Assembly: GCA_965224275.1 (NCBI GenBank)
Contig: CBDCYR010000011.1
Span: 372,001 to 436,000 of the forward strand
Direction of reading: 5' to 3'
From: CAUZWH01 sp965224275
GTDB lineage: Bacteria > Pseudomonadota > Alphaproteobacteria > SHVV01
DNA length: 64,000 nucleotides
In this document: one piece after another, positions 54,224 through 63,837 of the stretch
How the letters are laid out: every line of letters starts with the position of its first letter
Position numbering within the stretch: the stretch's first letter is position 1
Program-made: the position numbers and the translations under genes
Notes under the pieces: generated by a model
What the model saw: only the letters and a program-made list of their open reading frames with translations
Told to the model about the DNA's origin: nothing
The model's database searches: none

Positions 54224-54985
54224 ATGACCAATGCTGCTGAAATACAGGATTCGCAGGACGCCCTATCGGCCGATCGCGTCGATCTGGCCGCCGCATTCCG
54301 CTGGGCGGTGCGACTCAACTGGCACGAAGCGGTCGCCAATCACTTCTCGCTGCGGCTGCGAGGCAGCGGCACCCAATTCCTCCTGAATCCACGCAATCGC
54401 CATTTCAGCCGCATCCGGGCCAGCGATCTGCAACTATTTGACGCCACCGATCCCACCACGATGTCGCGCGACGATGCGCCCGATGCGACGGCTTGGGGCT
54501 TGCACGGATCCATCCACCGCCACTGTCCGCAAGCCCGCTGTGCGCTGCACCTGCATCCGCCCTTTGCCACGGTGTTGGCCTGTCTCGCCGATAGCACGAT
54601 GCCGCCGATCGATCAGAACTCGGCCCAGTTCTTCAACCGCGTCGCCATCGATGATGCCTATGGCGGCCTCGCCTTCGAGGACGAGGGCGAACGGTGCGCC
54701 GAGCTGCTCTCCGATCCGGCCAAGAAGGTTCTGATCATGGGCAATCACGGCGTCATGGTCATCGGCGCCACCGTCGCCGACGCCTTCCACCGGCTCTACT
54801 ACTTCGAGCGCGCCGCCGAAACGTTGATCAGGGCCTATGGGACCGGGCGGCCGCTGCGGGTCCTATCCGATGCCATCGCCGAAAAGTCGGCTCGCGAACA
54901 GGACGTGGACCGCGGACAAGGCGCTCGCCACCTGGCCGAGCTCAAAGCTATCCTCGATCTTGAGGAACCCGATTATCGAGACTGA
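54224..54985 (+). CDS. Class II aldolase/adducin family protein
   Basis: Zinc-dependent aldolase or epimerase fold. Metal-binding histidines lie in ALHLHPPFATV and GNHGVMVIG, and NHFSLRLRG near residue 40 matches the family's substrate loop. At 253 residues it belongs to the FucA/AraD-like group of unassigned members. It begins the intact + strand block that leads to the CoA ligase and the DddP-like gene. The reaction is not predictable. Confidence 0.82.
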   Translation: MTNAAEIQDSQDALSADRVDLAAAFRWAVRLNWHEAVANHFSLRLRGSGTQFLLNPRNRHFSRIRASDLQLFDATDPTTMSRDDAPDATAWGLHGSIHRHCPQARCALHLHPPFATVLACLADSTMPPIDQNSAQFFNRVAIDDAYGGLAFEDEGERCAELLSDPAKKVLIMGNHGVMVIGATVADAFHRLYYFERAAETLIRAYGTGRPLRVLSDAIAEKSAREQDVDRGQGARHLAELKAILDLEEPDYRD

Positions 54986-55121
54986 CTTTTCCGGCCAAAC
55001 TGGCTGGAAACACCGCTCGACCTCCTAAGATCATCAAACGCCAAGCCGCAGATCCCCTTGCGGTTTGTCTTCTCCGCATATAGTCAGCGCCATGACACGT
55101 TCTTTCTGAAGAGGCCAGCAC

Positions 55122-57245
55122 ATGCGGCTTGAAGCCCTCCTAGAGCCTCACTCGATCGCGATATTGGGGGCGTCGGTTAATCCGTCGCTCGGCCACATGA
55201 TCATCGAGTCGCTCGATGACATCGGCTATGCCGGCGAGATCTATCCGGTTAACCCCAAATACGATGAGGTGCTTGGCCACCGTTGCTACGCATCCGTCGA
55301 GGACCTGCCTGAAGACGTCGATCTGGTGTCCTTCTGCATCGGTTACGCGCGCATTCTTCCCGAATACGAGAAGATCGCGGCCAAGCGGGTCGGCGCCGCG
55401 GTCATCTACGACAGCGGCTTCGCCGAGTTCGGGGATGAAGGCATCGCCTTGCAGGAGCGGATTGTCGCGCTCAGCCGCGAGGCCGGGATCGCCCTGTGCG
55501 GCCCCAATTGCATGGGCGTTCTCAACCCGCACAATCGCAGCCTCGCCTATCTGCAACCGCTCAAGGATCCCGACGCCCTGGCCGGCAATGTCGGCATCAT
55601 TTCGCAGAGCGGCTCGGTGTTGATCGGCATGACCGTCGACGTACGCCGCTTCGGCTACAGCCACGTCATCTCGTCGGGCAATGAAGCGGTGGTCAATGCC
55701 GCCGCCTATATCGAGTGGCTGGCCGACGACCCCAAGACCAACGTGATTGCGCTGTTCTCCGAAACCGTTCACGAACCCGAGCGCTTCGTCGCCGCCCTCG
55801 ATAAGGCCGCCGACGCCGGCAAACCGGTGGTGGTCCTGAAGGTTGGGAAAAGCGCCCGCACGCGCTCGGCGATCACCACCCATACCGGCAGCCTCGCCGG
55901 CGAATCGCGGGTCCTGTCAGAGGTCTTGCGCGCCCACCGCGCGATCGAAGTCGACGATCTCGACGAGATGACGGAAGTGTTGGCGATCTGTCAGGGCAAT
56001 CGCAGGCCGCAAGGAAGACGCCACGCCGTCGTCACCGCGTCCGGCGGCCATGCCGAACTGATACTCGACCTCGCCGAGGATGTCGGCATCCCTCTCGATC
56101 CACTGCCGGCCAACCTACGCGCAGAAATTGAGGATGTCGTCGGGCCATTGATGGGCGATGGCAACCCCGTCGATGCCTGGGGCCACGGCGAATACGACAT
56201 CAACTTCCCGCATACCTTCGATGCGCTCGGGCGATCCGATCACTACGACACCATCTCTTTCGTCAACGAGGGCATGGACGGTCAACCGATCGATAACGCC
56301 GAGCGTGTATTGGTCTACGCTCAGATGGTCGCCGACGCGGCCGAGCGCTGCGATAAACCATTCTATTACATGTCGATGCGGACCGGGATTTTTCGCACCG
56401 ATCAACAAGCGGTCCTTACCGAATCTGGCGTGCCGCTGATCGGCGGCACCCGCCAGGGTTTGCTCGCGCTCGACAAAGTCGCGATCGCCACCCTGGGCCC
56501 GGCGCCGGCCCGCGATCCCGTCGTGCCGCCGGTCACCTGCTTTGCGCCGTTGCTTAAAGGCGGGCGCACGACCCTGCATGAAGTCGACGCCAAACGGGTG
56601 TTGGCCGAGGCCGATATTCCGGTTGTCGACGAGCGCCTTGTCACCACAATCGATGAAGCCAAGGACGCCGCGGCGATGATCGGCTTCCCCGTCGCCCTCA
56701 AAGTCGTCTCCGACGACCTCGCGCACAAAACCGAACACCGTCTGATCGAACTCGCCATCAGCGACAGTGCCGCGCTGGCCAGCGCGTGGGACTCGCTCGA
56801 GCAACGCGTTGCCAATATCGAGATCGAGATCGAGATCGAGCCCAAACCGCCAGACATCGCCGGAATGGTTGTGCAGCAAATGGTGAGCGGCGGCATCGAG
56901 GTCATCGCCGGCATTAATCGCGATCCCGATTTCGGTCTGGTCATGGTACTCGGTCCCGGCGGCGTGTTGGTCGACGTCATCGACGCGGTCGCGTTGCGAC
57001 CTCTGCCGCTGCGTCACGGTGACGCCGACGCGATGATCGACGAAACCGTTCTCGGCCGGCTGCTGGCCGGCGCGCGCGGGCGCGCGGCCGACCGCGACGC
57101 GCTGGTACGGTTGATCTACGCGCTGAGTGATTTCGCCCATGCCGTGGAACCCGATCTCGCTGAGATTGACCTCAACCCGATCAAAGTGTTGGCGGCGGGT
57201 GAGGGGTGCATCGCGGTAGATGCCCTAATCGTACCCAGGCGCTAG
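55122..57245 (+). CDS. NDP-forming acyl-CoA synthetase (acetate-CoA ligase family)
   Basis: A 707-residue fused alpha-beta ligase of the succinyl-CoA synthetase superfamily. Domains in order: CoA-binding Rossmann domain (SIAILGASVNPSLGH, 1-140), ligase domain 1 (GIISQSGSVLIGM, 150-290), ligase domain 2 (about 300-460) and a C-terminal ATP-grasp domain (480-707, with FPVALKVVSDDLAHKTEH and VMVLGPGGVLVD). It makes acyl-CoA and NDP plus phosphate, or the reverse. Substrate may be a short or substituted carboxylate tied to the genes downstream. Intact. Confidence 0.87.
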   Translation: MRLEALLEPHSIAILGASVNPSLGHMIIESLDDIGYAGEIYPVNPKYDEVLGHRCYASVEDLPEDVDLVSFCIGYARILPEYEKIAAKRVGAAVIYDSGFAEFGDEGIALQERIVALSREAGIALCGPNCMGVLNPHNRSLAYLQPLKDPDALAGNVGIISQSGSVLIGMTVDVRRFGYSHVISSGNEAVVNAAAYIEWLADDPKTNVIALFSETVHEPERFVAALDKAADAGKPVVVLKVGKSARTRSAITTHTGSLAGESRVLSEVLRAHRAIEVDDLDEMTEVLAICQGNRRPQGRRHAVVTASGGHAELILDLAEDVGIPLDPLPANLRAEIEDVVGPLMGDGNPVDAWGHGEYDINFPHTFDALGRSDHYDTISFVNEGMDGQPIDNAERVLVYAQMVADAAERCDKPFYYMSMRTGIFRTDQQAVLTESGVPLIGGTRQGLLALDKVAIATLGPAPARDPVVPPVTCFAPLLKGGRTTLHEVDAKRVLAEADIPVVDERLVTTIDEAKDAAAMIGFPVALKVVSDDLAHKTEHRLIELAISDSAALASAWDSLEQRVANIEIEIEIEPKPPDIAGMVVQQMVSGGIEVIAGINRDPDFGLVMVLGPGGVLVDVIDAVALRPLPLRHGDADAMIDETVLGRLLAGARGRAADRDALVRLIYALSDFAHAVEPDLAEIDLNPIKVLAAGEGCIAVDALIVPRR

Positions 57246-57381
57246 ACGTCCCGCCCACCGGGACAAAGCGCCCTCGGCGCCATTTCCCGCGAATCGTTGA
57301 GTTGCGCAACCCGCGCAGTGGCTTCAATGTTTGGCCACGCCAAATGTCATTCCAACAAGACGCCGTTGCCGGGGAGGCCGC

Positions 57382-57678
57382 ATGCTTTATCTCATCGTCA
57401 ATATCGACAAGCCGGGCAAAAACGATGTCCGCCTCGCCAATCGTCCGGCCCAGCACGAGTACATCGAAGACTTTCGCGACAAAATTAAGTTTGCCGGCCC
57501 CACCGTCACCGAGGACGGCAGCATGTCGACCGGCAACATGTTTGTGCTCGAAGCCGACTCTTATGATGAGGTCGTGGCGTTCACCAAGGGCGATCCCTAC
57601 TTCAAGGCCGGTCTGTTCGACACCACGCTGATTCGACCGTGGACGTGGACGTTCAACAAACCGGGATTGGATATTTAA
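57382..57678 (+). CDS. YciI-like protein
   Basis: A 98-residue YciI/DGPF-type protein. The ferredoxin-like alpha/beta-barrel core contains LIVNIDKPG, the active-site-like histidine in PAQHEYIEDF and KGDPYFKAGLFD. The ATG has GGGGAGGCCGC upstream. It ends 16 bases before the DddP-like gene and so shares its transcript. Members are proposed hydrolases or dehydrochlorinases; the role here is unknown. Confidence 0.82.
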   Translation: MLYLIVNIDKPGKNDVRLANRPAQHEYIEDFRDKIKFAGPTVTEDGSMSTGNMFVLEADSYDEVVAFTKGDPYFKAGLFDTTLIRPWTWTFNKPGLDI

Positions 57679-57694
57679 AATTAGGAGAGCAATC

Positions 57695-58897
57695 GTGAGC
57701 AACAACGCCCAACAGCTTGCGTCGGTTGATCTCCAGGCTCTGCGTCGCTACCGTCTCGATCGCGTGCGCGCGCAACTCGTGCAGCGCGACTATGCAGGCG
57801 TCGTCTTGTTCGATCCCTGCAACATCCGTTACGCCACCGATGCCGCCAACATGCAGGTTTGGACGCTGCACAACGCCGCTCGCTACGCGTTCGTGCCGGC
57901 CAGCGGCCCGGTTGTGTTGTTTGATTTCCACAATTGCGAGTTCCTATCCGAGGGTATCGAGACCGTCGACGAGGTCCGCATCGCCACCAGTTGGTATTAC
58001 TTTTCGGCCGGTCCCCGGGTCGAGGAAAAGGCCAGGAAATGGGCCGCGGAAATCGCCGATCTCGTCACCGCCCACGGTGGCGGCAACCGCCGGCTGGCGC
58101 TCGACCATGTCGATCCCGCCGGCGCTGTCGCGCTGCAGGCGCTTGGGTTGAGCCTGCATGATGGCCAGGAAGTGTTGGAGCGGGCACGCTGCATCAAAGG
58201 ACCCGACGAAATTGCGGCGATCCGCACGTCGATCGCGGTCTGCGAGGAGAGCATGCGCCGCATGCGGGGCGCGCTCGAACCCGGCATCAGCGAGAACGAA
58301 TTATGGGCGGTGTTGCATCACACCAACATTTCGCTCGGCGGTGAATGGATCGAAACCCGGTTGCTCGCGTCGGGCCCACGCACCAACCCATGGTTTCACG
58401 AGTGCGGTCCCCGCGTCATCGAAGACGGTGACCTCGTCGCCCTCGACACCGATATGATCGGTCCGTTCGGCTACTGCGCCGACATCTCGCGCACCTGGCG
58501 CTGTGGAGCCCCGGCGCCGACCGACGAGCAACGACGGCTCTATGCCATCGCGCATGAGCACGTCGCGTTCAACCGTGCGCGCGTCAAGCCCGGCATGACG
58601 CTTCGTGAAGTTGCCGAGGGCAACTATCAACTCCCCGATAATTGCATCGCCAACCGCTATTCCGTGGTGCTGCACGGCGTTGGCCTGGCCGACGAATATC
58701 CCTATTCTCCCTACAGCGAAGATTTCGCAGCCGATGGCTATGACGGCACCATCGAGGTTGGTATGACCTTGTGTGTGGAGTCCTATGTCGGCGTGGTCGG
58801 TGGCGCCGAGGGCGTCAAGCTGGAAGACCAGGTCCTGATAACCAACCACGGCGCCGAACCGCTCTCAACCTATCCGTTCGAAGACGACTGGCTTTAG
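57695..58897 (+). CDS. DddP-like M24-fold metalloprotein (candidate DMSP lyase)
   Basis: A 400-residue protein of the M24 (creatinase/aminopeptidase) fold. Six ligand residues, Asp251, Asp253, Asp263, His327, Glu362 and Glu377, have exactly the spacing reported for the iron ligands of DMSP lyase DddP (295, 297, 307, 371, 406, 421: a constant offset of 44). The proposed catalytic Asp377 and Tyr366 of DddP correspond to Asp333 and Tyr322, both present. GGEWIETRLLASGPRTNPW is also a DddP-like stretch. Peptidase members keep similar ligands, so DMSP cleavage to acrylate and DMS is likely but unproven. AGGAGAG precedes the GTG start. Confidence 0.7.
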   Translation: MSNNAQQLASVDLQALRRYRLDRVRAQLVQRDYAGVVLFDPCNIRYATDAANMQVWTLHNAARYAFVPASGPVVLFDFHNCEFLSEGIETVDEVRIATSWYYFSAGPRVEEKARKWAAEIADLVTAHGGGNRRLALDHVDPAGAVALQALGLSLHDGQEVLERARCIKGPDEIAAIRTSIAVCEESMRRMRGALEPGISENELWAVLHHTNISLGGEWIETRLLASGPRTNPWFHECGPRVIEDGDLVALDTDMIGPFGYCADISRTWRCGAPAPTDEQRRLYAIAHEHVAFNRARVKPGMTLREVAEGNYQLPDNCIANRYSVVLHGVGLADEYPYSPYSEDFAADGYDGTIEVGMTLCVESYVGVVGGAEGVKLEDQVLITNHGAEPLSTYPFEDDWL

Positions 58898-59467
58898 TTG
58901 TTGGGCCGTAGGCCCATTCTGCGAAAACGGTGTTTCCCTCTCACCCCGCCCTCTCCCCGACCTGCCTGCGCAAAGCCGGTGCTTCGCTCCGGCGAAGGCA
59001 GGGCGGCGAGGGAGCAAAAAGTACGGCGGCAGGCTCCCTCTCCCATACGGGAGAGGGCGGGGGTGAGGGGGAGAAAAAAGGGCCTGCCCGAACTGTGGTA
59101 GCGCGGGCTTACGCGGACCGCTGCGCTACGGGTCTATCCACGGCTCCTCGCTGGGATAGGCGTATTCATTTTTCCCCTCACCCCACCCTCATATGGGGGA
59201 CTCGGTGTCAAGGGTGGGCTCCGGTTGGTTTGGCGGTGGCGATATCGGATCGTTACACGGGCAGGCCTTGTTTGTTTGATGCGATTGACCCGCATCACCT
59301 CATATCCGGTCGAGCGATGCTCGCTCGCACCCAAATGCCGCATGGCTGAGGCCAAAGTGGATGGGACCCATCTCTCCCGTCGGCGTTGGTTGCCCAGGGT
59401 AGGGTCGGTCACCATCCGCCCGCGTGATCGCTTGTGCGATCGCCGCGAAGGTGAGGTGGTGTCGGTG
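58898..59467. other. Repeat-rich intergenic region left of IS110
   Basis: No gene. It contains GC-rich hairpins and one copy of an imperfect repeat (59008-59116) that recurs on the other side of the IS110 transposase. Confidence 0.6.
59008..59116 (+). repeat. Intergenic repeat, copy A
   Basis: Begins GAGGGAGCAAAAA, contains a CCCTCTCC...GGAGAGGG hairpin and GGTGAGGGGGA, and ends with a 24-base stretch (59093-59116) identical to the end of copy B. It resembles a small dispersed palindromic repeat or MITE. Confidence 0.7.
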
Positions 59468-60607
59468 TTAGGCTTTACAGACCGCATCGCTCGGCACCAG
59501 GCCGGTGGTGAGGTAACGCCACAGGGCGATGATCAACTTGCGCGCCAAGGCGACGATCATGATCTTTTTGAGCCTGCCGTGAGCGCCGTTCACGCGTTCA
59601 TGGAACCATCGGCTCAGCTTGCTATCAGGTTGATGACGCAACCACAGCCAGGCCATCTCGACCGCGGTCTGACGGGCTCGGGCGTTGCCGGCTTTGCTGA
59701 TCCCCTGTTCGCGAACAACACCACCGCTACGCCACGGACTGGGGGCCAGGCCGACATAGCTGGCGACCTCACGACGGTTGTTGAAGTCCTTCCAGAACAC
59801 CTCGCCCGCCAGGGTGGTCGCGATGGTCGGGCCGATACCCTTAAGCCGGGTCAGCCTTTCAACCTGTCGGGCCAAGCTCGGATGTGGTGTCCGCGCACGT
59901 TCCGCCTGGTAGGTGGTGATCTGCTGGCACACCAGCATCAGCCGGGCATGTTCGTGCACGAGTTCGGTGTGCAACTGCGGCAATACCGGCTGGCCCTGCC
60001 AATCGCTCTGATCGGCAAGCCAGGCCGGCCACTCGGTGTGGCATGGCTTACCCGCCCCCAGACCTTGGCTGCGCAACAGGCCCTTGATGCGGTTGATGTG
60101 CGCCGTGCGCTCTTTGATCAGCCGCCGGCGTTCGCGTTCGCCGCGCCGCGCATCCTCCTGGGCCGGGCTCGGGACACGGACAACACGCACAACACGTGGC
60201 TCGCCACGCCGATAGGCCATCAGCGTACGCAACAGAAGTTCACCGTCAATGCGGTCACTCTTGGCCCGGCGTGCGCGGCGATCAACCGCAATGCTCGCCG
60301 GATCAAACACACAGTTCTCGATCCCAGACGCACAAAGGAACCGGTGCAGCCAAAAACCGTCATAGCCGGCTTCGTAGCAGCTCACGATCGATACCGGTTG
60401 GGCCAATCTACGTTCAGCGCGCGTTCGCTTCCGAACAAACAGCGTCACCAACCCCTCGCTGTCATTCGCCACCACTCGATGGCGCGACATCCGATCACAG
60501 TCCGGGCTCAAAAGCGTCACCAGCCATTCCTTCTGACTCAGTTCGATCGTCGCAAAAAGCGTGGCACTATGCTCACCGGTGGGTGTGCTGATGGGGGATG
60601 CTTGCAT
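59468..60607 (-). CDS. IS110-family transposase
   Basis: A 379-residue DEDD transposase. The N-terminal RuvC-like domain begins FATIELSQKEWLV (Glu in place of the usual first Asp, seen in part of this family) and includes KSDRIDGELLLR. The C-terminal Transposase_20 domain has LKGIGPTIATTLAGE and GISKAGNARARQTAVEMAW with the catalytic serine region. The ATG at 60607 follows GGAGACGAG. IS110 elements lack terminal inverted repeats, so the borders cannot be placed exactly. Confidence 0.88.
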   Translation of the reverse strand: MQASPISTPTGEHSATLFATIELSQKEWLVTLLSPDCDRMSRHRVVANDSEGLVTLFVRKRTRAERRLAQPVSIVSCYEAGYDGFWLHRFLCASGIENCVFDPASIAVDRRARRAKSDRIDGELLLRTLMAYRRGEPRVVRVVRVPSPAQEDARRGERERRRLIKERTAHINRIKGLLRSQGLGAGKPCHTEWPAWLADQSDWQGQPVLPQLHTELVHEHARLMLVCQQITTYQAERARTPHPSLARQVERLTRLKGIGPTIATTLAGEVFWKDFNNRREVASYVGLAPSPWRSGGVVREQGISKAGNARARQTAVEMAWLWLRHQPDSKLSRWFHERVNGAHGRLKKIMIVALARKLIIALWRYLTTGLVPSDAVCKA

Positions 60608-61033
60608 CTCTCGTCTCCGGGGGTTGGTTGCGGGAACAACAAACCTACCGGATTGCATGCCCACCGACCCATGTCATCTCTCCCCGAAGGGCGAGGGAGC
60701 AAAAAAGGTGCGGCGGAAAACTCCCTCTCCCCTTGTGGGAGAGGGGTGGGGTGAGGGGGAAAGAAGCCGCTGTTCGTCCGGCTTGCCCTAGCTGTGGTAG
60801 CGCGGGCTTACGCGGCGATCTGCTTTCGGATCTACCATCAGAAACAGATATCGGGAGACGTCGCTCGCGAGCCTCCATGACGGTTTTCGCAGTCGCCCCT
60901 ACGAGCGGTTCAGCTTCGAGGTTGTAAGAACGCGGCGGCAATATTGTGCTGTTGGGACGTTCTCGTTGACGACATAATGCGGGGGAGGACGAAGGACGCT
61001 CGCTGCGTTCGTATCCAAGCGGAGAAAAATATC
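60608..61033. other. Intergenic region right of IS110
   Basis: No gene. It holds repeat copy B (60693-60815); the rest is non-coding upstream sequence of the AtzG-like gene. Confidence 0.5.
60693..60815 (+). repeat. Intergenic repeat, copy B
   Basis: Imperfect direct copy of 59008-59116: same GAGGGAGCAAAAA start, CCCTCTCCCC...GGGAGAGGGG hairpin and GGTGAGGGGGA, with the 24-base identical end at 60792-60815. The two copies lie on either side of the IS110 transposase, 1.7 kb apart. Confidence 0.7.
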
Positions 61034-61249
61034 GTGTCCAAGCGGAGAGGAGAGGCGCTGGCCAAGCAACTTGCGGAGGTGCAAGACATGCGATTGCCGC
61101 CCGAGCGCGTCGAACAACTCGCCGATTTCGTCGACCATCTCAACCGCATCACGTTGGACGCGGCAATGCAATACGACGTACTGGGCGACCCGGCGCGCTA
61201 CTATGTCACCCTGATCGAAACGGCATCTCAGCCAACCCGCCGTAAATGA
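61034..61249 (+). CDS. AtzG-like (DUF4089-type) small subunit
   Basis: A 71-residue helical protein (LPPERVEQLADFVDHL, then LDAAMQYDVLGDP) of the AtzG-like type, which binds and stabilises an adjacent amidase. The GTG at 61034 with GGAG upstream is chosen for length; the frame is open further upstream without a ribosome site. It overlaps the amidase start by four bases, the arrangement known from atzG-atzE. Confidence 0.7.
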   Translation: MSKRRGEALAKQLAEVQDMRLPPERVEQLADFVDHLNRITLDAAMQYDVLGDPARYYVTLIETASQPTRRK

Positions 61250-62655
61250 GCGCATCCCTGCCTGACCTCAGTCTGGCTGAACTCAGCGCTGCGATTGAGA
61301 GGCAGGAGGTGACGTCGCGAACGGCGACTGAAGCCGCGCTGACGCGGATCGCGGAAGTTCAGCCCAAAATAAATTGCTTCATCGGCCTGGAAGCCGACGC
61401 CGCATTGGCCGCCGCGGATCGTGCCGACGAGGAGATTGCCAATGGGCGCTGGCGCGGACCGCTGCATGGTGTACCGCTTGCACACAAAGATGCATTTGAC
61501 CGCAAGGGCAAGATCACAACCGCCGGTTCGACAGTGCTCGACCGTACGGCTGAATTCAGCGCGACGGTCATCGAGCGTTTGGAAACTGCCGGGGCGCTCT
61601 ATCTCGGCACACTGAATCTAGATGAATTTGCCACCGGCGGAACCGGTGAAAACCAGCATTTTGGCCGTTGCCTCAATCCCTGGAACCTGGATCATATTCC
61701 CGGTGGTTCTTCGTCGGGATCCGGTGCCGCCGTTGCCGCGCGCTTGATCTATGGAGCGCTAGGAGCGGACTGCGGCGGCTCGATACGATATCCGTCGTCG
61801 ATGAGCGGCGTCGTCGGGCTCAAGCCAACGTTCGGACGGGTCAGCCGCTACGGGGCCTTCCCGCTGAGCTGGACGATGGATTGCGCCGGGCCGCTGACGC
61901 GAACGGTCGAGGACTGCGCTTTGATCATGCAGGCGATCGCCGGTCGCGACCACAATGATTCCACCACGCAGGACATCGCAGTGCCGGATTACGCAGCCGG
62001 CCTCCGCCGCGACCTGCGCGGCGTACGCGTGGGTGTGGCGGTCGGCAAACCCTTCGACGACGTCGACCCGGAGCTGGCGACGCTACTGGCGGAGGCATCA
62101 GCCGTTCTTCGCGATCTCGGCGCCGAGCTAGAGGAGATCGAGGTTCCGCGAGTCGCGCTCATGGACGATCTGCACATGATACTCATGAAGTGCGACGCGG
62201 CCGCGATGTATGGCCGTTTGTTGCGGACTCGTGGTGATGAGTTCTCGCTCGCGGCGATCGGCATTCTTCAAGAGGGGTTTCTTATTCCCGCGACGCGCTA
62301 CCTCGAGGCCATTTCGATGCGTGGACCGCTGCTCCGCGAGTACGTCGACGCGATCTTCGGCAAGGTCGACGTATTGTTCGGGCCGGTGCTTACCGGTCCG
62401 GCACCGTCTGTCGCCGAGGTCACGACCGACGATCCGGGTAAGGTCAACGCGCTGCTAACCGAATCGGCTCGGTTCACTCGGTTTTCCAACTATCTGGGAA
62501 CGCCCGCTCTCAGTGTCCCCTGCGGTTTCTCCAGTAAGGGCCTGCCGATGGCCTTTCAGCTGTTGGGAAGGCCGTTCGCCGAAGACACCCTGCTTGGCGT
62601 CGGTCACGCCTATCAGTGCGCGACCGACGTACACACCAAGTCACCCGACCTGTAG
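61246..62655 (+). CDS. Amidase (amidase-signature family)
   Basis: Hydrolyses an amide with the Ser-cisSer-Lys triad: Lys81 in GVPLAHKDAFD, the cis-serine in GGSSSGSGAA (155-157) and nucleophile Ser179 in GADCGGSIRYP. At 469 residues it matches AtzE/GatA-like amidases. Coupling to an AtzG-like subunit suggests an AtzE-type role on a small ureide or carboxamide rather than GatCAB. An ABC importer lies convergently downstream and may supply the substrate. Confidence 0.85.
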   Translation: MSASLPDLSLAELSAAIERQEVTSRTATEAALTRIAEVQPKINCFIGLEADAALAAADRADEEIANGRWRGPLHGVPLAHKDAFDRKGKITTAGSTVLDRTAEFSATVIERLETAGALYLGTLNLDEFATGGTGENQHFGRCLNPWNLDHIPGGSSSGSGAAVAARLIYGALGADCGGSIRYPSSMSGVVGLKPTFGRVSRYGAFPLSWTMDCAGPLTRTVEDCALIMQAIAGRDHNDSTTQDIAVPDYAAGLRRDLRGVRVGVAVGKPFDDVDPELATLLAEASAVLRDLGAELEEIEVPRVALMDDLHMILMKCDAAAMYGRLLRTRGDEFSLAAIGILQEGFLIPATRYLEAISMRGPLLREYVDAIFGKVDVLFGPVLTGPAPSVAEVTTDDPGKVNALLTESARFTRFSNYLGTPALSVPCGFSSKGLPMAFQLLGRPFAEDTLLGVGHAYQCATDVHTKSPDL

Positions 62656-62708
62656 CCCGCCAGTCTCCCACCCGATCAACCGGCCTGGCTTCGTCGTTGC
62701 AGCAGCGG

Positions 62709-63791
62709 CTACTTCGTTACCATCCGGTTCCACTTCCGGGTCCATTTCTTGATGTTAACCCTGGAGAAGTCGACGACGTACATGTTGGATATCTCCTCGG
62801 GCGTCAGCAGCATCCAGGGCTTGAGATCCGGATTATCGACGTTGGCGGCCTGCGACTTCTTGTTGACCGGAACGATGGCGTTCCTGATCAGAAGCTGGGT
62901 TTGAACCTCCTCTGAGATCAGCCCATCGATATAAGCATGCGCTGCCTCAAAGGCCTTTGATCCCTTGGTAATGGCGACGAAACCGCGACTCGCCATGCCT
63001 ATCCTGTCTTTGACCGCAGGATGTACCATTTTGACGGGAACGCCCGATTTGGACATCTGAATGCCCCACCCGGCATGCCCGACGACGGCCCAGATATCGG
63101 TCGCCTTCATCTGCTGGGTGAACTCCGTACCTCTGCTCCAGAACGTGTTCACGCCCATGTTTTTGATGAGTTCGAGCCCACCGTCGATATCGCCTTCGTC
63201 GCCACCGGCATCGATGGCGAAGCCGGTAATCCCGTTTATTGCCGTGTTTACGTTGATGTCGGGAAACGAAACGCGGCCCTTCAGTTTCGCGTGCAGCAGA
63301 TCTTTGAATCTGGTGGGCGCCGGAATCCCGTTTTCGGCGAACTTTTCGGGATTGTACATGATGCCCTCTTCGACGATCCAGTTTGCGACCTTGAAGTCGT
63401 CGTAGTTCACCGGGTCCATGTTCGCGAGGTTTGCGATCAGCGCGTGGTTTAGCTTCTCAACGAAGTCGCCGGCCTGGATGTCGTTCCAAGTGGTGTCGTG
63501 GATCTCCACGACATCAAAGGGCAGCTCCTGACCGCGCGACGCGACCAGCCGCGCGAGAAGATCGCGAGGATTGCCCAGTACCCATTGCATTTTGACTCCG
63601 CGCGCTTCGAGCTTTTTGCCGATCATGTCATGCAGCATGTCTCTCCACACGCCGCCGAAGGTTCCAACCGTCAACGTGACTCCATCGAAGCGTTTTTCCG
63701 CTGCGGCCGCCTGACTTGCGTTCAGGCCGAGCAGCAGGATCGCGACCACCGCGAGACCACTCACCAAATTCCTAATCGAACTGATTCTCAT
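62709..63791 (-). CDS. ABC transporter extracellular solute-binding protein (PotD/AfuA-like)
   Basis: A 360-residue periplasmic binding protein. The signal peptide (LVSGLAVVAILLLGLNASQA) is cleaved near residue 31. The mature part shows the spermidine/putrescine-type fold (GVTLTVGTFGGVWRDML, EEGIMYNPEKFAENG, RGFVAITKGSKAFEAA). GAGGAGG precedes the ATG. The permease follows upstream on the same strand at the window edge. Ligand unknown; the neighbouring amidase hints at a small amide or amine. Confidence 0.85.
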   Translation of the reverse strand: MRISSIRNLVSGLAVVAILLLGLNASQAAAAEKRFDGVTLTVGTFGGVWRDMLHDMIGKKLEARGVKMQWVLGNPRDLLARLVASRGQELPFDVVEIHDTTWNDIQAGDFVEKLNHALIANLANMDPVNYDDFKVANWIVEEGIMYNPEKFAENGIPAPTRFKDLLHAKLKGRVSFPDINVNTAINGITGFAIDAGGDEGDIDGGLELIKNMGVNTFWSRGTEFTQQMKATDIWAVVGHAGWGIQMSKSGVPVKMVHPAVKDRIGMASRGFVAITKGSKAFEAAHAYIDGLISEEVQTQLLIRNAIVPVNKKSQAANVDNPDLKPWMLLTPEEISNMYVVDFSRVNIKKWTRKWNRMVTK

Positions 63792-63837
63792 GGTTTCCTC
63801 CTCTTATCGAATTCAGTTTGTTGTTGTCCTCTACCGT

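Noticed and set aside
55140..57140. Two long minus-strand frames opposite the acyl-CoA synthetase
   Set aside because: Asp/His/Gly-rich antisense translations with no domain; the + strand gene is intact.
59225..60754. A 509-codon + strand frame opposite the IS110 transposase
   Set aside because: Antisense shadow; the minus strand has the IS110 motifs and a ribosome site.
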